Source of the DNA: Pomphorhynchus laevis
Lineage: Eukaryota; Acanthocephala; Palaeacanthocephala; Echinorhynchida; Pomphorhynchidae
DNA length: 64,000 bases
Direction: 5' to 3'
Assembly (NCBI GenBank): GCA_012934845.2
Contig: WNNJ02002717.1
Location: 62,001 to 126,000, forward strand
Positions 34,442 through 45,009 of the stretch are shown here, one piece after another. Both the position numbers and the translations under genes were made by a program. How positions within the stretch are numbered: the first letter of the stretch is position 1; every line of letters begins with the position of its first letter. Below the pieces are notes generated by a model that saw only the letters and a program-made list of their open reading frames with translations, had not been told where the DNA came from and ran no database searches.

Positions 34442-34962
34442 TTTTCATCAAATTATAAAAAAATTAGAATTCTTAGCAACGATATTTTTAGGTGTAATCA
34501 CGCTATCCGGATTAAACTGGAAAGAACCTATCTAGTTCTTTCCCGTTTCTCAGGTTCACATGTTTCCTGTTGGATGTGGTCAAAGGACAATATTGGAAGG
34601 CGATCGAGTTAAGCTAGCATGGCTTTAGAGTTGCTCTGCTTAGCGCGATCGAAATGCGCTGATATAATCGTGTGACTGTCATAGAGTATTCCATTCCATT
34701 GTACGGCTCATATTGTTCGCAGCCCGCTTGATCACCCTGTTTCTTCCGTCGTTCCATCCACCAAAGGTCTCGACTACGACGGCTGAAAACATGTAGCCCG
34801 CATCTTTTACTGTCCCTATATTTCCTATCCTTTAAATTGACAGCGTACGACGTGGCGGCGGCGAATTGTACGAGTTGAAAATCAATTAAAATTAATTTCA
34901 TCAAATTATAATAAATTAGAATTCTTAGCAACGGTATTTTTAGGTGTAATCACGCTATCTGG
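34442..34962. repeat. ~65-bp direct duplication flanking an inserted element piece
   Basis: 34442-34505 and 34897-34962 are near-identical (ATTAGAATTCTTAGCAACG, then TTTTTAGGTGTAATCACGC). The corresponding place at the window start (1-45) has a single copy. The 390 bases in between are foreign and G+C-richer. Confidence 0.8.
34506..34896 (-). mobile_element. C-terminal scrap of an RT element like family A
   Basis: The minus strand gives VVVETFGGWNDGRNRVI and later TRLYQRISIALSRAT. This matches the VETLG-W ... Y-FQRI-IAIQRGN pattern at the C-terminal end of the element family seen at 22080-25310. It is a short, old, broken piece set between direct duplicates of its flank. Confidence 0.55.
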
Positions 34963-35350
34963 ATGTGAAAGGCACAAACATCAAATACGAAGGGCATATG
35001 CTGCAAAAATTGTGCAGTGACGAATTTGTAAATTATTATAACATTTTATCCTATTAATGAGCATTTATCTATAAATGACTGGATATTGAACTTTGACGAT
35101 AAAGCAATTTAATTATAATCAAGAAACTTTTAAATTAATAATTATATAAAATATTAATTATTTAATAGCGTATACTTAATTGATACTAAAACGTTGAAGA
35201 TGGGCATTCGTTTGGGTGCTAAGCCGGCGTTATCATCAAGACCATTTTGATTACGATAATCCTTTTTTCTTCTGTTATTGTGCTGATTTATATATTTTAA
35301 ATGACAGTTATAACATTAAAGATATTAATAGAGTTATTTTACATTAAAAA
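34905..35350. repeat. Second copy of block 1-410, plus left target duplication
   Basis: It aligns with 1-410 at moderate divergence. Its end (35319-35349, AAGATATTAATA and TTTTACATTAAA) is repeated at 39967-39997 on the far side of the LINE, with two mismatches. Confidence 0.85.
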
Positions 35351-35699
35351 AATTTTAATGTAAAAAGTTATTTTACATTAAAGTTATTTAATGTAATTTA
35401 ATTTATTACATTAAGTTATTTTTCTTTAAAAAAAGTTTGGGATCTAACATACATAGAAGATTAAATAACATACAGAATATCTCTATATTGGAAGATATCT
35501 CTATATTGGAAGTATATCTATATTGGAACAATACTTCTATATTGGAAGAAAATCGCATAAATACACAATAACCATATACAATTACAATTATGGGCAGACG
35601 TAAGGGAAAACGACATTCCTGAATTCATATCAAGACAAGTAGAAAGTGATGGTGATTGCTGCAATGTCTGGACTACAGTAACTGTTCCACATAAAGATG

Positions 35700-36720
35700 C
35701 TGATACATTGAGTAGAAGAAAATTAATATGTGGTTTTTGTACTGCGTCGATCGTATTTTGTAGTTCATTGCCATCAGCAAAGGACAATGCTCATTTTAAC
35801 TTAAAGACACGTAAATTTCAAGAACAAATTATTGACAAAGAATCTAGCATATGCCAGAGCAAAATCGCTACGCTCATGTCGTTACACTTCAATTCAAATA
35901 AGGAACCAGACGTAATAGATGCTTCAAGTTCGACTCGCATTTGGACACGAGGACATAGACATTCACGGACACTGAATAAACAAAGAAATAGTATTAATGA
36001 CAACACTGTGATGGCAAACAACAAGGATAAAGTTACACCTGAGAGTATTACTAATAAATGGCTTTCACCTTTGTCTGACATATTCGCGGAACACAGTCCT
36101 AAGAAACACAATATATTGATCTCGACTCCTGTTCCACCAAAGAATGTATCGAAGCAGTCTTTAAGTCGAACGCAGCCAAGAGACGATGCTAGTGTGCGCA
36201 ATGATGTGGCAGTCGGAAATGAAAATGAAATCCAAGGATTTGACAGATAAGACATTTGTTGAAATTATCAATATTAGGAATCGTGCTAGAAACAGAAATA
36301 ATTGCGTAATTTTTGCTAACATCACTGAATCTTCTGCAGACAACGTTCAGACCCGTGTGGATGATGACGTAGTTTCTATTCGTAAGGTCTTTTCGGATAT
36401 ATTCGTTCAGAGTGAAGAGGATATTGCGCGTAGTCTCAATGTCAAAAGCTTATTTTGTCATTGTAAAAAAGCACAACATAAACCACGATTACTTAAAGTA
36501 GTATTTGATTCTGCAGATAATACAAGAGCAGTTTTAGCTAGAGGTTATCGCTTGAAAGGTAAGACGACAAAAATTTTTTAAAGATCTCTCGGTTGAGGAA
36601 AGATTGTTGCTTAATAATGCTCGTGCTAATCTGGCATTTAGAAGATCGAATGGAGATACTAATCTAATGATAAGAAATTTTCGAGTAGTTCGTCGGCGAC
36701 CATTCGTGCGTTGGTGAGTT
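35700..36720 (+). pseudogene. LINE ORF1 (broken)
   Basis: 35708-36250 and 36186-36581 are two overlapping open pieces in different frames, so one frameshift lies near 36240. The second piece is followed in another frame by the conserved VEERLLLNNARANLAFRRSN end, so a further shift lies near 36575. The RNA-binding-like region of LINE ORF1 proteins is suggested by FCHCKKAQHKPRLLKVVF. ORF1 proteins coat the LINE RNA. Confidence 0.7.
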
Positions 36721-39700
36721 TGGAGAGTTCTTCGAGGGATTCCTTTTTACAATTAGGGAATCTAGCGCGCATTGATATCACATCCAACATTGCTACTCAA
36801 TTGCCCTCTGCTTCTGGTATTAGTGTCGCCTATACTAATTTAAGGAGTATTTTACCAAAATTTGATGAACTTAAGGCATGGGTCATCTCTAATAAACCAG
36901 CGATCCTGTTTCTCACGGAAACATGGCTGCATCGTGATATCTCAGATGGTTCAATTGCTATTATGGGATATAATTTGGTGAGAGCTGATAGAGATTCTCG
37001 GAAGGGTGGAAGTGTTGCGCTATATATTACGACATCCTTAAATATTACTTCCACTCGTGATTTTAAAAATGAACTGGGCACGTGTGAGTTTCTCTCAGTC
37101 ATTGTTTCACACTTCGGAGGTCCCTTAGGTATTGCCGTTTGCTACAGGTAGCCGCAATCATCCGTATTGAATCATGAATTCTCTACACTAATTAGTTACT
37201 GTTCTGAGCTTTAAGAATATCTACTAGTTGGCGAATTTAATATAACTTCAGCTGCTCACATCGGGAATTATGTTTTGGATAGTGGTTCTTCCAAGTCAGA
37301 TGTGGATTTGTGGAATTTTATTACAAATGATCTCATGTTTGAGAAACATCCAATAGGATATTACTTCCACTCGTAATTTTAAAAATGAACTGGGCACGTG
37401 TGAGTTTCTCTCAGTCATTGTTTTACACTTCGGAGGTCCCTTAGGTATTGCCGTTTGCTACAGGTCGCCGCAATCATCCGTATTGAATCATGAATTCTCT
37501 ACACTAATTAGTAACTGTTCTGAGCTTAAATAATATCTACTAGTTGGCGAATTTAATATAACCTAGCTGCTCACATCGGGAATTATGTTTTGAATAGTGG
37601 TTCTTCCAAGTCAGATGTGGATTTGTGTAATTTTATTACAAATGATCTCATGTTTGAGAAACATGTGCAGTCGACCACCAGATTCGCGCAAAACCAGGAA
37701 TCTTGTCTAGATTTGGTATTTTCCAAATCAATTACAAGTGTGGGTAATATACGCTATCAGAGTCCTATTGGATGAAGACTCATTACGAGAGGCGGCACTA
37801 AGAACATCATTCAACTGTGCTAGTGAAGATATTGAGGTAAGGTGGCATGTTATTGAATCAGGTTTAGTAGCTCTTGCATATAAGTTTGCACCACTCCGTA
37901 GAGTACCAAAAAGTAAAGCTAAATACCCTCCTTGGTTTGACACTGAATTGCGATATGCTCTCAAACATAGGAATCGTCTATTTGAACTAAGCCGTCATCA
38001 GAATAATTTTAAAAAGCGGTATACAATGTTTCAAAATTTCGTCAATCGCCTTAAGATTACAAAAAGGCAAAGTTTTGAAGATCAATTAGCTTTACAAATT
38101 GATACAGAACCAAAAAAGTTTTGGGCTTATGTGAAAGGATCCAGAGCTCTGCTACCAGCTATTTCATCTTTAAGAGACGGTAACACTCGAGTGACATCGC
38201 CAGACATCATGGCAGAATTGTTTGCATCCGCTTTTGAGCTGACACCAGATCCTTTCTCTAGCATATGTGGCGATGCAGCATCACAACAGGTAGAAATTGG
38301 TTCTCCAGTTTTAACGATAACAGCACATGAGGTTTTTGTTGAATTGGCTAGGTTATCTAGATCATCAGCGGCAGGCCCCGATGATATTCACCCCCAACTT
38401 CTTAAGTTACTTGCTCATGTTCTGGCTGAGCCATTAGCCTCCATATTTGAGCTGAGCTTGCGCATTTCGAAGTTACCTGCTGCCTGGAAAAAAGCGATTA
38501 TAGTACCAATTTACACAAATGGTGAAAAAGATAATCCGAATAACTATAGGGCAATAAGTCTAACTAGTGCTGTATGCAAAGTGATTAAGCGCATACTAAA
38601 CAGACGCATATATGATTATTTGAGTTCGCTGAGAATTCTCAATAATGCACAGCATGGATTTCGCCCTCGGCGTTCATGTCTTACAAACTTATTACATGCT
38701 CGTGAATATTAGGGTTGGACATGTTGCTAACGGGTACTGTATCGACGTAATATTTCTTGACTTTAGTCGGGCTTTTGATAGGGTGCCCCACAAAATGCTA
38801 ATTTCCACCCTTGAGTCTTATAAAGTCAATCGCTCCATTATAAGCTGGATTCAAGATTTTCTTAAAGATAGATCCTTTGCTGTTCGTGTAGGTCAATGTC
38901 TATCGTCTTATCGTCCTATCACCTCAGGAGTACCACAGGGATCAGTCTTAGGACCCTCGTTGTTTAACATATTTATAAATCAGCTACTAGATTTAATTGA
39001 GGATTGTAGTGTTTTAGCTTTTGCATGTAAAGGTATGGAAATTGATTAAAACCAACAAGGATCGAAATGGCTTTCAAAATATCCTAAACATTGTTTATCG
39101 ATGGTCTTTAAACACTGGAATTTCATTGAATATTAAAAAGTGTGCACATATGAGATTAGGTCATAGCAATGTGAGTCAAGAATATTTTATTGGCAATGAG
39201 TTTGTTGTTTCCACGCAGTCCATTCTGAATCTTGGTATAATTGTTTTAAACAATCGGAAACACGTGCTAACACTGATAGGATTTGTAACGCAGTGAGAAG
39301 AATGACCTATATTGTCAAAAATTGCTTTAAAGATTTATCTCCCGTTTGTGTTGTGCGTTTATATAATGCTCTTATAAGACCGATATTAGAATGTGTCGCC
39401 AGTAGTCTTTCCGTGTACGCGTACAGAACTTGATCAATTAGAGCGCATACTTCGACGGTTTACGAAATTATGTCCTCAGGTACGATATCTTTCCTATGAG
39501 GCACGAATAAAAAATTTGAATATGACGACAGTGCGTGAAAGGTTCCTTCTTTTCGACCTTCTAGGTATGTATCGACTAATTAATGAAGATAAAAATTTTC
39601 CGGCAAATAGAGTTGAACTCAATGAACGGGATAGACGTAGAGGACACTCGAAAGTACTAGTAGTACATCAGTACGGAAAATACCCTCGTCATTTCCGACT

Positions 39701-39842
39701 GTCTCATCGAGCGGTGAATGTTTGGAATCGTCTTCCAGTTGATTTCGTTGCGGTGCATACAAGCAATGAATTTAAATCCAATATAAAGAACTGGATTCGA
39801 AATGAGAACGAATGGTGGTTGCTGCAGTACCCATGGTTCTGA
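36711..39842 (+). pseudogene. LINE ORF2 (endonuclease-RT, broken)
   Basis: The endonuclease part is open at 36711-37151 and then partly duplicated: 37044-37350 recurs at 37360-37660. The longest RT piece is 37738-38712. The next piece (38645-39049) overlaps it in another frame and continues through FLDFSRAFD and [10 protein letters not shown]. At 39015-39030 the expected [12 protein letters not shown] reads as FA followed by a frame change to CKVWKLIK, consistent with a loss of about five bases that removes both catalytic Asp residues. The C-terminal part resumes at 39393-39842. Confidence 0.8.
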
Positions 39843-39965
39843 TATATATACTGAATGTTTTTTTGATTTTTTTCTTGTATTAATTTGTTTTTTAAACATT
39901 TTAATTTAAACATTCATATATTAATATATTAATATATTATATTAATATATTTACATTAATATATT

Positions 39966-41009
39966 ATTAAGATATTAATACAGTTGTTTTACATTAAAAG
40001 TTTTAAATTTAAAAATTCATGGCAACATTATTTGCTGTACATATATAAATTGAACATAATTAGAGCCGATTCTTCGATTTTTATATTTTTGGAGCATAAA
40101 AATTAGAATTGAAATAGTTGTGGATAAATTTAGTTAGGTTTTAACGAATTTATTCATAATTATAATTTCTCTAAGATTAAATAATATTTTTTGAAATAAT
40201 TTAAAAACAAGAGCATAACTGATATATCGAAAGCAAACACCAACAAATGATCATTACTATTTTTTTGTAAAAATTGACTTTTCAATTAAACATATTACTC
40301 TTATTTTTAATTATTTAAAATCCGCTATCGTAAATTAATATTCTTATTTTAGTTTAAAAATGTTCTGATTAGAACTATTTTAAACACATTATTTGCCCCT
40401 TTTTCTATTAAAGTTTTCAAGACTGTGCCTTTTACACAAGTCCAATAATATAAAATAAAGCAACTGTTGAATGAAATATTTTCAAAACAAATAACTTTAC
40501 TTTTAATTAACAAAAATAGAATTAGAACATTTCTTTTCTTTAATAATAGCGTCTTATTTTTCACTTGATAACTAAATGATCGCTATTGATCACCTCGTTA
40601 CAAACTCACACAATGTAAATCACAGTTTTTATTGTTTTGCTTAAAAGGATTACTGTGTTATTAGCAAAGAAAAGTAATGGAAAGCGTTACTTCTGTAGAT
40701 GTTTCAGGTAACTTTGTAAACGCTTTGCAAACGATAAATTCTTCGCTTAAATCAAGATAAAACGCCCACATCAAGACCACCATTTTAGAATCAATCGTTC
40801 ATTATATATATAGTAGGCAATGCCTCTTATATAAATCGAAGGCAGTGTACAAAAGTAGTGATATGATGCTTATTTGGAATTTTATCTATCTTAACCCTGA
40901 AACACCCTCATTAGTTAAAATCTTCGTTCCCACCTCCATGGGTAGCTCCGCCGGCTTCAGCTTCTGGCCCTCCGCTACCAGCGTGTTCGGTTCCTGTATT
41001 TGCCGCGGC
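39966..41009. repeat. Near-identical partner of 411-1455
   Basis: It begins at the LINE's right target duplicate and ends inside the 14-3-3 copy 3 coding region. The few differences from copy 1 cluster at about 40532-40600 and 40894. Confidence 0.85.
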
Positions 41010-41714
41010 CTCCGTATCAGATTGCCATAAGGTTAAGTTATCCCTGAGCAATTGCATGATGAGAGTACTGTCCTTGTATGAATCTTCATTTAAAGTGTCC
41101 AATTCGGCAATGGCATCGTCGAATGCGGTCTTCGCCAAATGGCAGGCCTTATCAGGAAGATTGACAATCTCATAAAAGAATACAGAGTAGTTAAGAGCAA
41201 GACCAAGACGGATAGGATGTGTTGGTTCCATATTCTTCTTAGCGATATCTAAAGCATCTTCATATGCCTTTCGTGATTCCTTAACCACGTCATCTCGGTC
41301 ATCGGTTGTGGCCACCTCCGCCAAGTATCTGTAATAGTCACCCTTCATTTTCAGATAGAAAACTTTTGATTCTGCGTGCTCAGCTTTCGGTAGCAGATAC
41401 TTTTCAATTAGATTAAGCACATCCTTACAAATCGCACGTAATTCTTCCTCAATTTTGCTCTTGTATTCCTTAGCCTGAACTGTTCGGGTGTCGTCCTCGA
41501 AACCTTTGTGTGCAAATGTGGAAATAACACGCCATGACGAACGACGAGCTCCAACCACATTCTTGTAGGCCACACTGAGCAGATTGCGTTCTTCATTTGT
41601 CAGTTCAGGAGCCGTCTCCGCTACTAGCTTCATAGCCACCACCATATCATCGTACCGCTCGGCCTGTTCGGCAAGCTTTGCATTCTGTACTTCTTGTTCT
41701 CTATTTGCAACCAT
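40911..41714 (-). CDS. 14-3-3 family protein, copy 3 (chimeric)
   Basis: 267 residues from the ATG at 41714 ([20 protein letters not shown]); an in-frame GTG lies upstream but is not a normal eukaryotic start. All 14-3-3 hallmarks are kept: [37 protein letters not shown] and [15 protein letters not shown]. The gene is a mosaic. The last ~33 codons and 3' flank are almost identical to copy 1 (tail Gly/Glu-rich, ending NEDFN). Codons from about position 174 back to the start, and the 5' flank to 41932, are almost identical to copy 2. A patch at 41122-41195 (helix with [15 protein letters not shown]) matches neither exactly. It has no intron. It is likely expressed, since promoter and polyadenylation signals are both inherited. 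Confidence 0.93.
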   Translation of the reverse strand: MVANREQEVQNAKLAEQAERYDDMVVAMKLVAETAPELTNEERNLLSVAYKNVVGARRSSWRVISTFAHKGFEDDTRTVQAKEYKSKIEEELRAICKDVLNLIEKYLLPKAEHAESKVFYLKMKGDYYRYLAEVATTDDRDDVVKESRKAYEDALDIAKKNMEPTHPIRLGLALNYSVFFYEIVNLPDKACHLAKTAFDDAIAELDTLNEDSYKDSTLIMQLLRDNLTLWQSDTEAAANTGTEHAGSGGPEAEAGGATHGGGNEDFN

Positions 41715-41932
41715 TTCAAATGAGTTCACTTGTGATTACTGCTGGTTCAGAATAGCACAACGGATATTGACGATGTAGTTCGCTGCTGAGACAAAGAAAT
41801 ATCCCTTCTCTACTGTATGCTGTGTTGTAGTAATTGCGTTTTCTTCTCACCACTGCAGTAACTCTTTCTCGTATATAATAGTAAAAAATTCAAGCTTTTC
41901 TCACTCCTCCTAACTTCTCACTGTGCTTGATT
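41715..41932 (-). promoter_or_regulatory. 5' leader/promoter region shared with copy 2
   Basis: It is nearly identical to 31171-31382. TATATA on the gene strand lies at 41878-41873, about 160 bases above the ATG. Confidence 0.5.
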
Positions 41933-43040
41933 GTTGTTCGTTTCTCTCTCTCAATCTATTTCTCTCTTTGCTTTCTCTCTCTGTGTTTTGTTTTGTCGGT
42001 TAAACTGCGCTCCTTATAAAACGTGCACTTTTGTGATTTGTGATTTGTTTTTGAAGATTTCAGAGCTAGAAGAATTCTACGCTACTGTCTACTGCTTATA
42101 TGATGATGAGTATAGAAAACAGAATATTAAACGCAGTGTGCATTGACAGTCGTGTGTCGACGCACACATGTTCTATCGAGTGCACACTTCGCCACTATTG
42201 AAAGTTAACAAAACACGCTATGATCTTTTAAGCAGTATTGATGTTATAAGCATGTCCACCACTGTCTACAGAGTGAGATGAAGATAGAGTGAAAGAGAAG
42301 GTAAGTGTTATATTGCGTGTTGCTGTTTGAGAGTTTGAATAAGAAGCCTTTTGTGTGCAGTCAATCTCATGTCTGTAGGCATTTTTCTGCGTATAAAGCA
42401 GCAGCAAACTGGCCTAGTTTTTTTTAAAATAAAAAATATGATGAAATCAATTGGACAATAAATAACAATTGAAGAGTAGGGTGTGCACAATGTGACGATA
42501 CACATTTGCTAACAGCATAAACTTAGAAATTGTCTGCTATCTGCTTACAATAGCGTGAAATTATTATCATTGAACTGTACGATGAATAACATCAAAATTG
42601 GATTCAAATTAGCAATAATGAAGCGTTTGAAAATCTAACGACCTTTAATAAAGTTTATTAAGGCTTCGCTATAAAGCCTGTCGATTTGAGTAAAAAAAGC
42701 TCACGCAATGACTATATCAGTAGTCGCTGTTAAGTAGAACATCCGAAATGTAAGGATAGCCTGACTGCACATTCGCTTATGCTGATTTAAAAATGGGTTT
42801 AATGTTTCACAGAAGAAATGCTAATTTTTTCATACTAAATTATTCTAATATTGGGAAGGTCTGCATTTATTGAAATTGAAAATTAAATTTTAATGTAATT
42901 ATTAATTTAATTCATTTATTGACTAATATTAATATTGATATTTATTTATATGAATTTAAAAATAATTTAATGATTACTATTAATTACTTATAAATATTTA
43001 ATCTTATTTAATATAAGATTTAAGACAAATTGATATTGTA
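41933..43040. other. Unassigned upstream stretch with pyrimidine-rich tract
   Basis: 41936-42000 is a CT-rich tract (TTTCTCTCTCTCAATC and similar). The rest shows no coding region I recognise. Confidence 0.4.
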
Positions 43041-43044
43041 ATAT

Positions 43045-44110
43045 ATATAATAGTAGTGCAAAGATGTGCTGAGTAAACAACGGTCCAGGATTTCTTACGA
43101 AATACGGCATTTATACTAAATGGTGTTGCTTGATAGACTGGACTTCGATTCACGACTTTCAATCACCATGTCACTTCGAGACGACCACTTTAGCATCGAA
43201 ATGATGAGTACGCAGCAACACTCATCAGTAGAATGAGGTACACACTGGTCGTTTCGGTTGCCTGTGTGACATTGTGAATAAAGGCGTTTCCGACACTGCT
43301 TAATTGTCTGAGGCTTTCGCTCTTAACCAGATCGAATTGCTGTGCGGACCATCCTTAAACACTAGGCAGAGGTTGTTGCTGAATTGTCGCTGCACTCGTT
43401 GAATCCTAAATGGATGCGGCATGTATAATAGTAGTGCACAAATGTGCTGAGTAAACAACGGTCCAGGATTTCTTACGAAATACGGCATTTATACTAAATG
43501 GTGTTGCTTGATAGACTGGACTTCGATTCACGACTTTCAATCACCATGTCACTTCGAGACGACCACTTTAGCATTGAAATGATGAGTACCCGGCAACACT
43601 CATCAGTAGAATGAAGTACCCACTGGCCGTTTCGATTGCCTGTGTGACATTGTGAATAAAGGCGTTTCCGACACTTTGCTTAATTGACTGAGGCTTACGC
43701 TCTTTACCAGATCGAATTGCTGTGTGGACCATCCTTAAACACTAGGCAGAGGTTGATGCTGAATTGTCGCTGCACTCGTTGGATCCTTAATAGATACGGC
43801 AGGTATAATAGTAGTGCACGGATGTGCTGAGTAGACAACGGTCCAGGATTTCTTACGAAATACGGCATTCATACTAAATGGTGTTGCTTGATAGACTGGA
43901 CTTCGATTCACGACTTTCAGTTACCATTTCAGTCACACAGGCAACCAGTTTCGGTTGCTTGTGTGACACAGGCAATGTAACACAGGCAACCAATAAGGCC
44001 AGTGAGTACTTCATTCTACTGATGATTGTTGCCGGATACTCATTGGTCGTCTATAATTGACATGGTGACTAAAAGTCGTGAACCGAATTCCATTCTATCA
44101 AGCAACTCCA
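43045..44110. repeat. 379-bp tandem repeat, two full units and a partial third
   Basis: Starts lie at about 43051, 43429 and 43809 (TAGTAGTGCA, then GTGCTGAGTA and AACAACGGTCCAGGATTTC), giving periods of 378 and 380. The third unit is rearranged after about 43920. Single diverged copies occur at 58745-59010 (reverse) and 61850-62080 (forward), on either side of the PLE in the host intron. On the minus strand the unit contains CGAAACGACCAGTG and, 30 bases on, its near complement CATTGGTCGT, so its RNA could fold into a strong hairpin. Confidence 0.9.
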
Positions 44111-44154
44111 TTTAGTATTATATATAAAGGGCTAATTAATCCTAACTATATAAA

Positions 44155-44230
44155 GGAATAATATCGATCCTAAAGGACTTATTAAGTCCTTTAGGACTAA
44201 TTAATCCTAAAAGACTTTTGCAGCTTGCAG
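44155..44230. repeat. Palindromic repeat (partner 45420-45490)
   Basis: TCCTAAAGGACT and AGTCCTTTAGGA face each other across TATTA, followed by CTAATTAATCCTAAAAGACT and TGCAGC. The same 65-70 bases recur at 45420-45490 in the same orientation. Confidence 0.8.
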
Positions 44231-44355
44231 ATTAGAATTTATTATCATAAGGATTGTGACATTCGCTTGATTAGAATAGCAGATATAGCTATTTGGAATA
44301 ATTTCTAAAGCATTATTATATATATCAAAAAAATATGTAGGTTTATAAAATTAAA

Positions 44356-44495
44356 TCAAGCTATCTTTTGCAATTTATTCAAAAACGTTTTCGGGTTTCC
44401 CCTTCGTCAGTAGCACAATTTTGAGTATTGTGCTACTTACGAAGGGGTAACCCGAAAACGTTTTTAAATAAATAGCAAAAGAAAGCTTGGTTTAA
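44356..44495. repeat. Fold-back repeat with hammerhead-like arms
   Basis: Arms of about 60 bases (AAGCTATCTTTTGC ... at the left, GCAAAAGAAAGCTT at the right) surround a centre near 44425. Each arm carries a hammerhead-like core: the left on the minus strand, the right on the plus strand. Confidence 0.8.
44389..44410 (-). ncRNA. Hammerhead-like core with intact boxes
   Basis: The minus strand reads CTGACGA (44410-44404), A, GGG, GAAA, CCC, GAAA, then AACGTT. The conserved CTGANGA and GAAA boxes are both intact, with a three-pair helix II closed by a GAAA tetraloop and a possible short helix III (AAC/GTT). The facing arm (44436-44457, plus strand) has CTTACGA and is probably inactive. Confidence 0.5.
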
Positions 44496-44662
44496 TTTTA
44501 TATATACCTACCTATTTGATATATTTATGAATCCGACAGAAACAACGATACTAAGTTGTGGTTCAAATAACCTTATTGATACTTTCAATATATAATGTGA
44601 TATACGGAGACCGTTGCCAAGAATCCATTAGAATGAATACAGTTTGATAAATAATTATAATA

Positions 44663-44697
44663 TGATACTAGTAAGCACACTTTTGCTTACTAGTATC
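44663..44697. repeat. Perfect 15-bp-stem hairpin
   Basis: TGATACTAGTAAGCA and its exact complement flank a loop of about five bases. Confidence 0.85.
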
Positions 44698-45009
44698 ACA
44701 TTATAATTATATTATTTATTAATTATTAATTATTATTTGTAAATTATTAGTATAATTTAATATTAATTAAGTAGTATAAAAATTCGAGAACTTATCATGG
44801 ATGGGACAATGAAATTGTGATCCTGGGATGTATTATTTGCAAAGAATTGATTAATCTCTTGCCACAATTCTACATGGGCGCTTTGAATGACGTTAGGCCA
44901 TATATTTTCGCTTTGACATAAGCGTTGGTTTTCGTAAGGTGCCGTTGCTACTGGTACCACCAACAATGAAAGCTTATTTGTTTTGTAAAGCACTCGAGAT
45001 ACGTATGTC

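Larger units (their letters stand above)
35350..39966 (+). mobile_element. CR1/Jockey-like LINE, near full length, inactive
   Basis: This LINE carries two ORF regions. ORF1 (about 35640-36720) has a short Cys-rich start, a middle rich in Ser/Lys and a conserved end (DLSVEERLLLNNARANLAF, then IRNFRVVRRRP). ORF2 (about 36740-39842) has an apurinic-type endonuclease (ILFLTETWLHRDI, GGSVALYI), RT blocks ([60 protein letters not shown]) and the C-terminal QLERILRRFTK and NVWNRLP blocks. The 5' end has four tandem copies of TCTATATTGGAAG at 35481-35550; the 3' end is an ATATATTA-type repeat. Target duplicates of about 31 bp flank it. Breaks include loss of the FADD motif near 39020, a 316-bp internal duplication, and several frame changes. 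Confidence 0.88.

Noticed and set aside
35518-37102. Minus-strand ORFs of up to 145 codons across the CR1-like LINE
   Set aside because: They run antisense to ORF1 and the endonuclease; no motif is seen in them.
41715-41729. Longer 14-3-3 starts at GTG (41729, 31185) or TTG (2177)
   Set aside because: A normal ATG in good context follows within five codons in each case, and the family does not need the extra residues.
43045-44110. Type II hammerhead in the 379-bp unit (GAAA before CTGATGA)
   Set aside because: Helix II could pair, but the 23 bases between the boxes cannot form helices III and I, and a longer competing hairpin uses the same bases.
44763-44993. 76-codon minus-strand ORF (QSENIWPNVIQSAHVELWQE and following)
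   Set aside because: It looks protein-like but has no splice context I could support, and it lies at the edge of the plus-strand RT element of family B. It could be an inverted scrap of it; the evidence was too thin for a feature.
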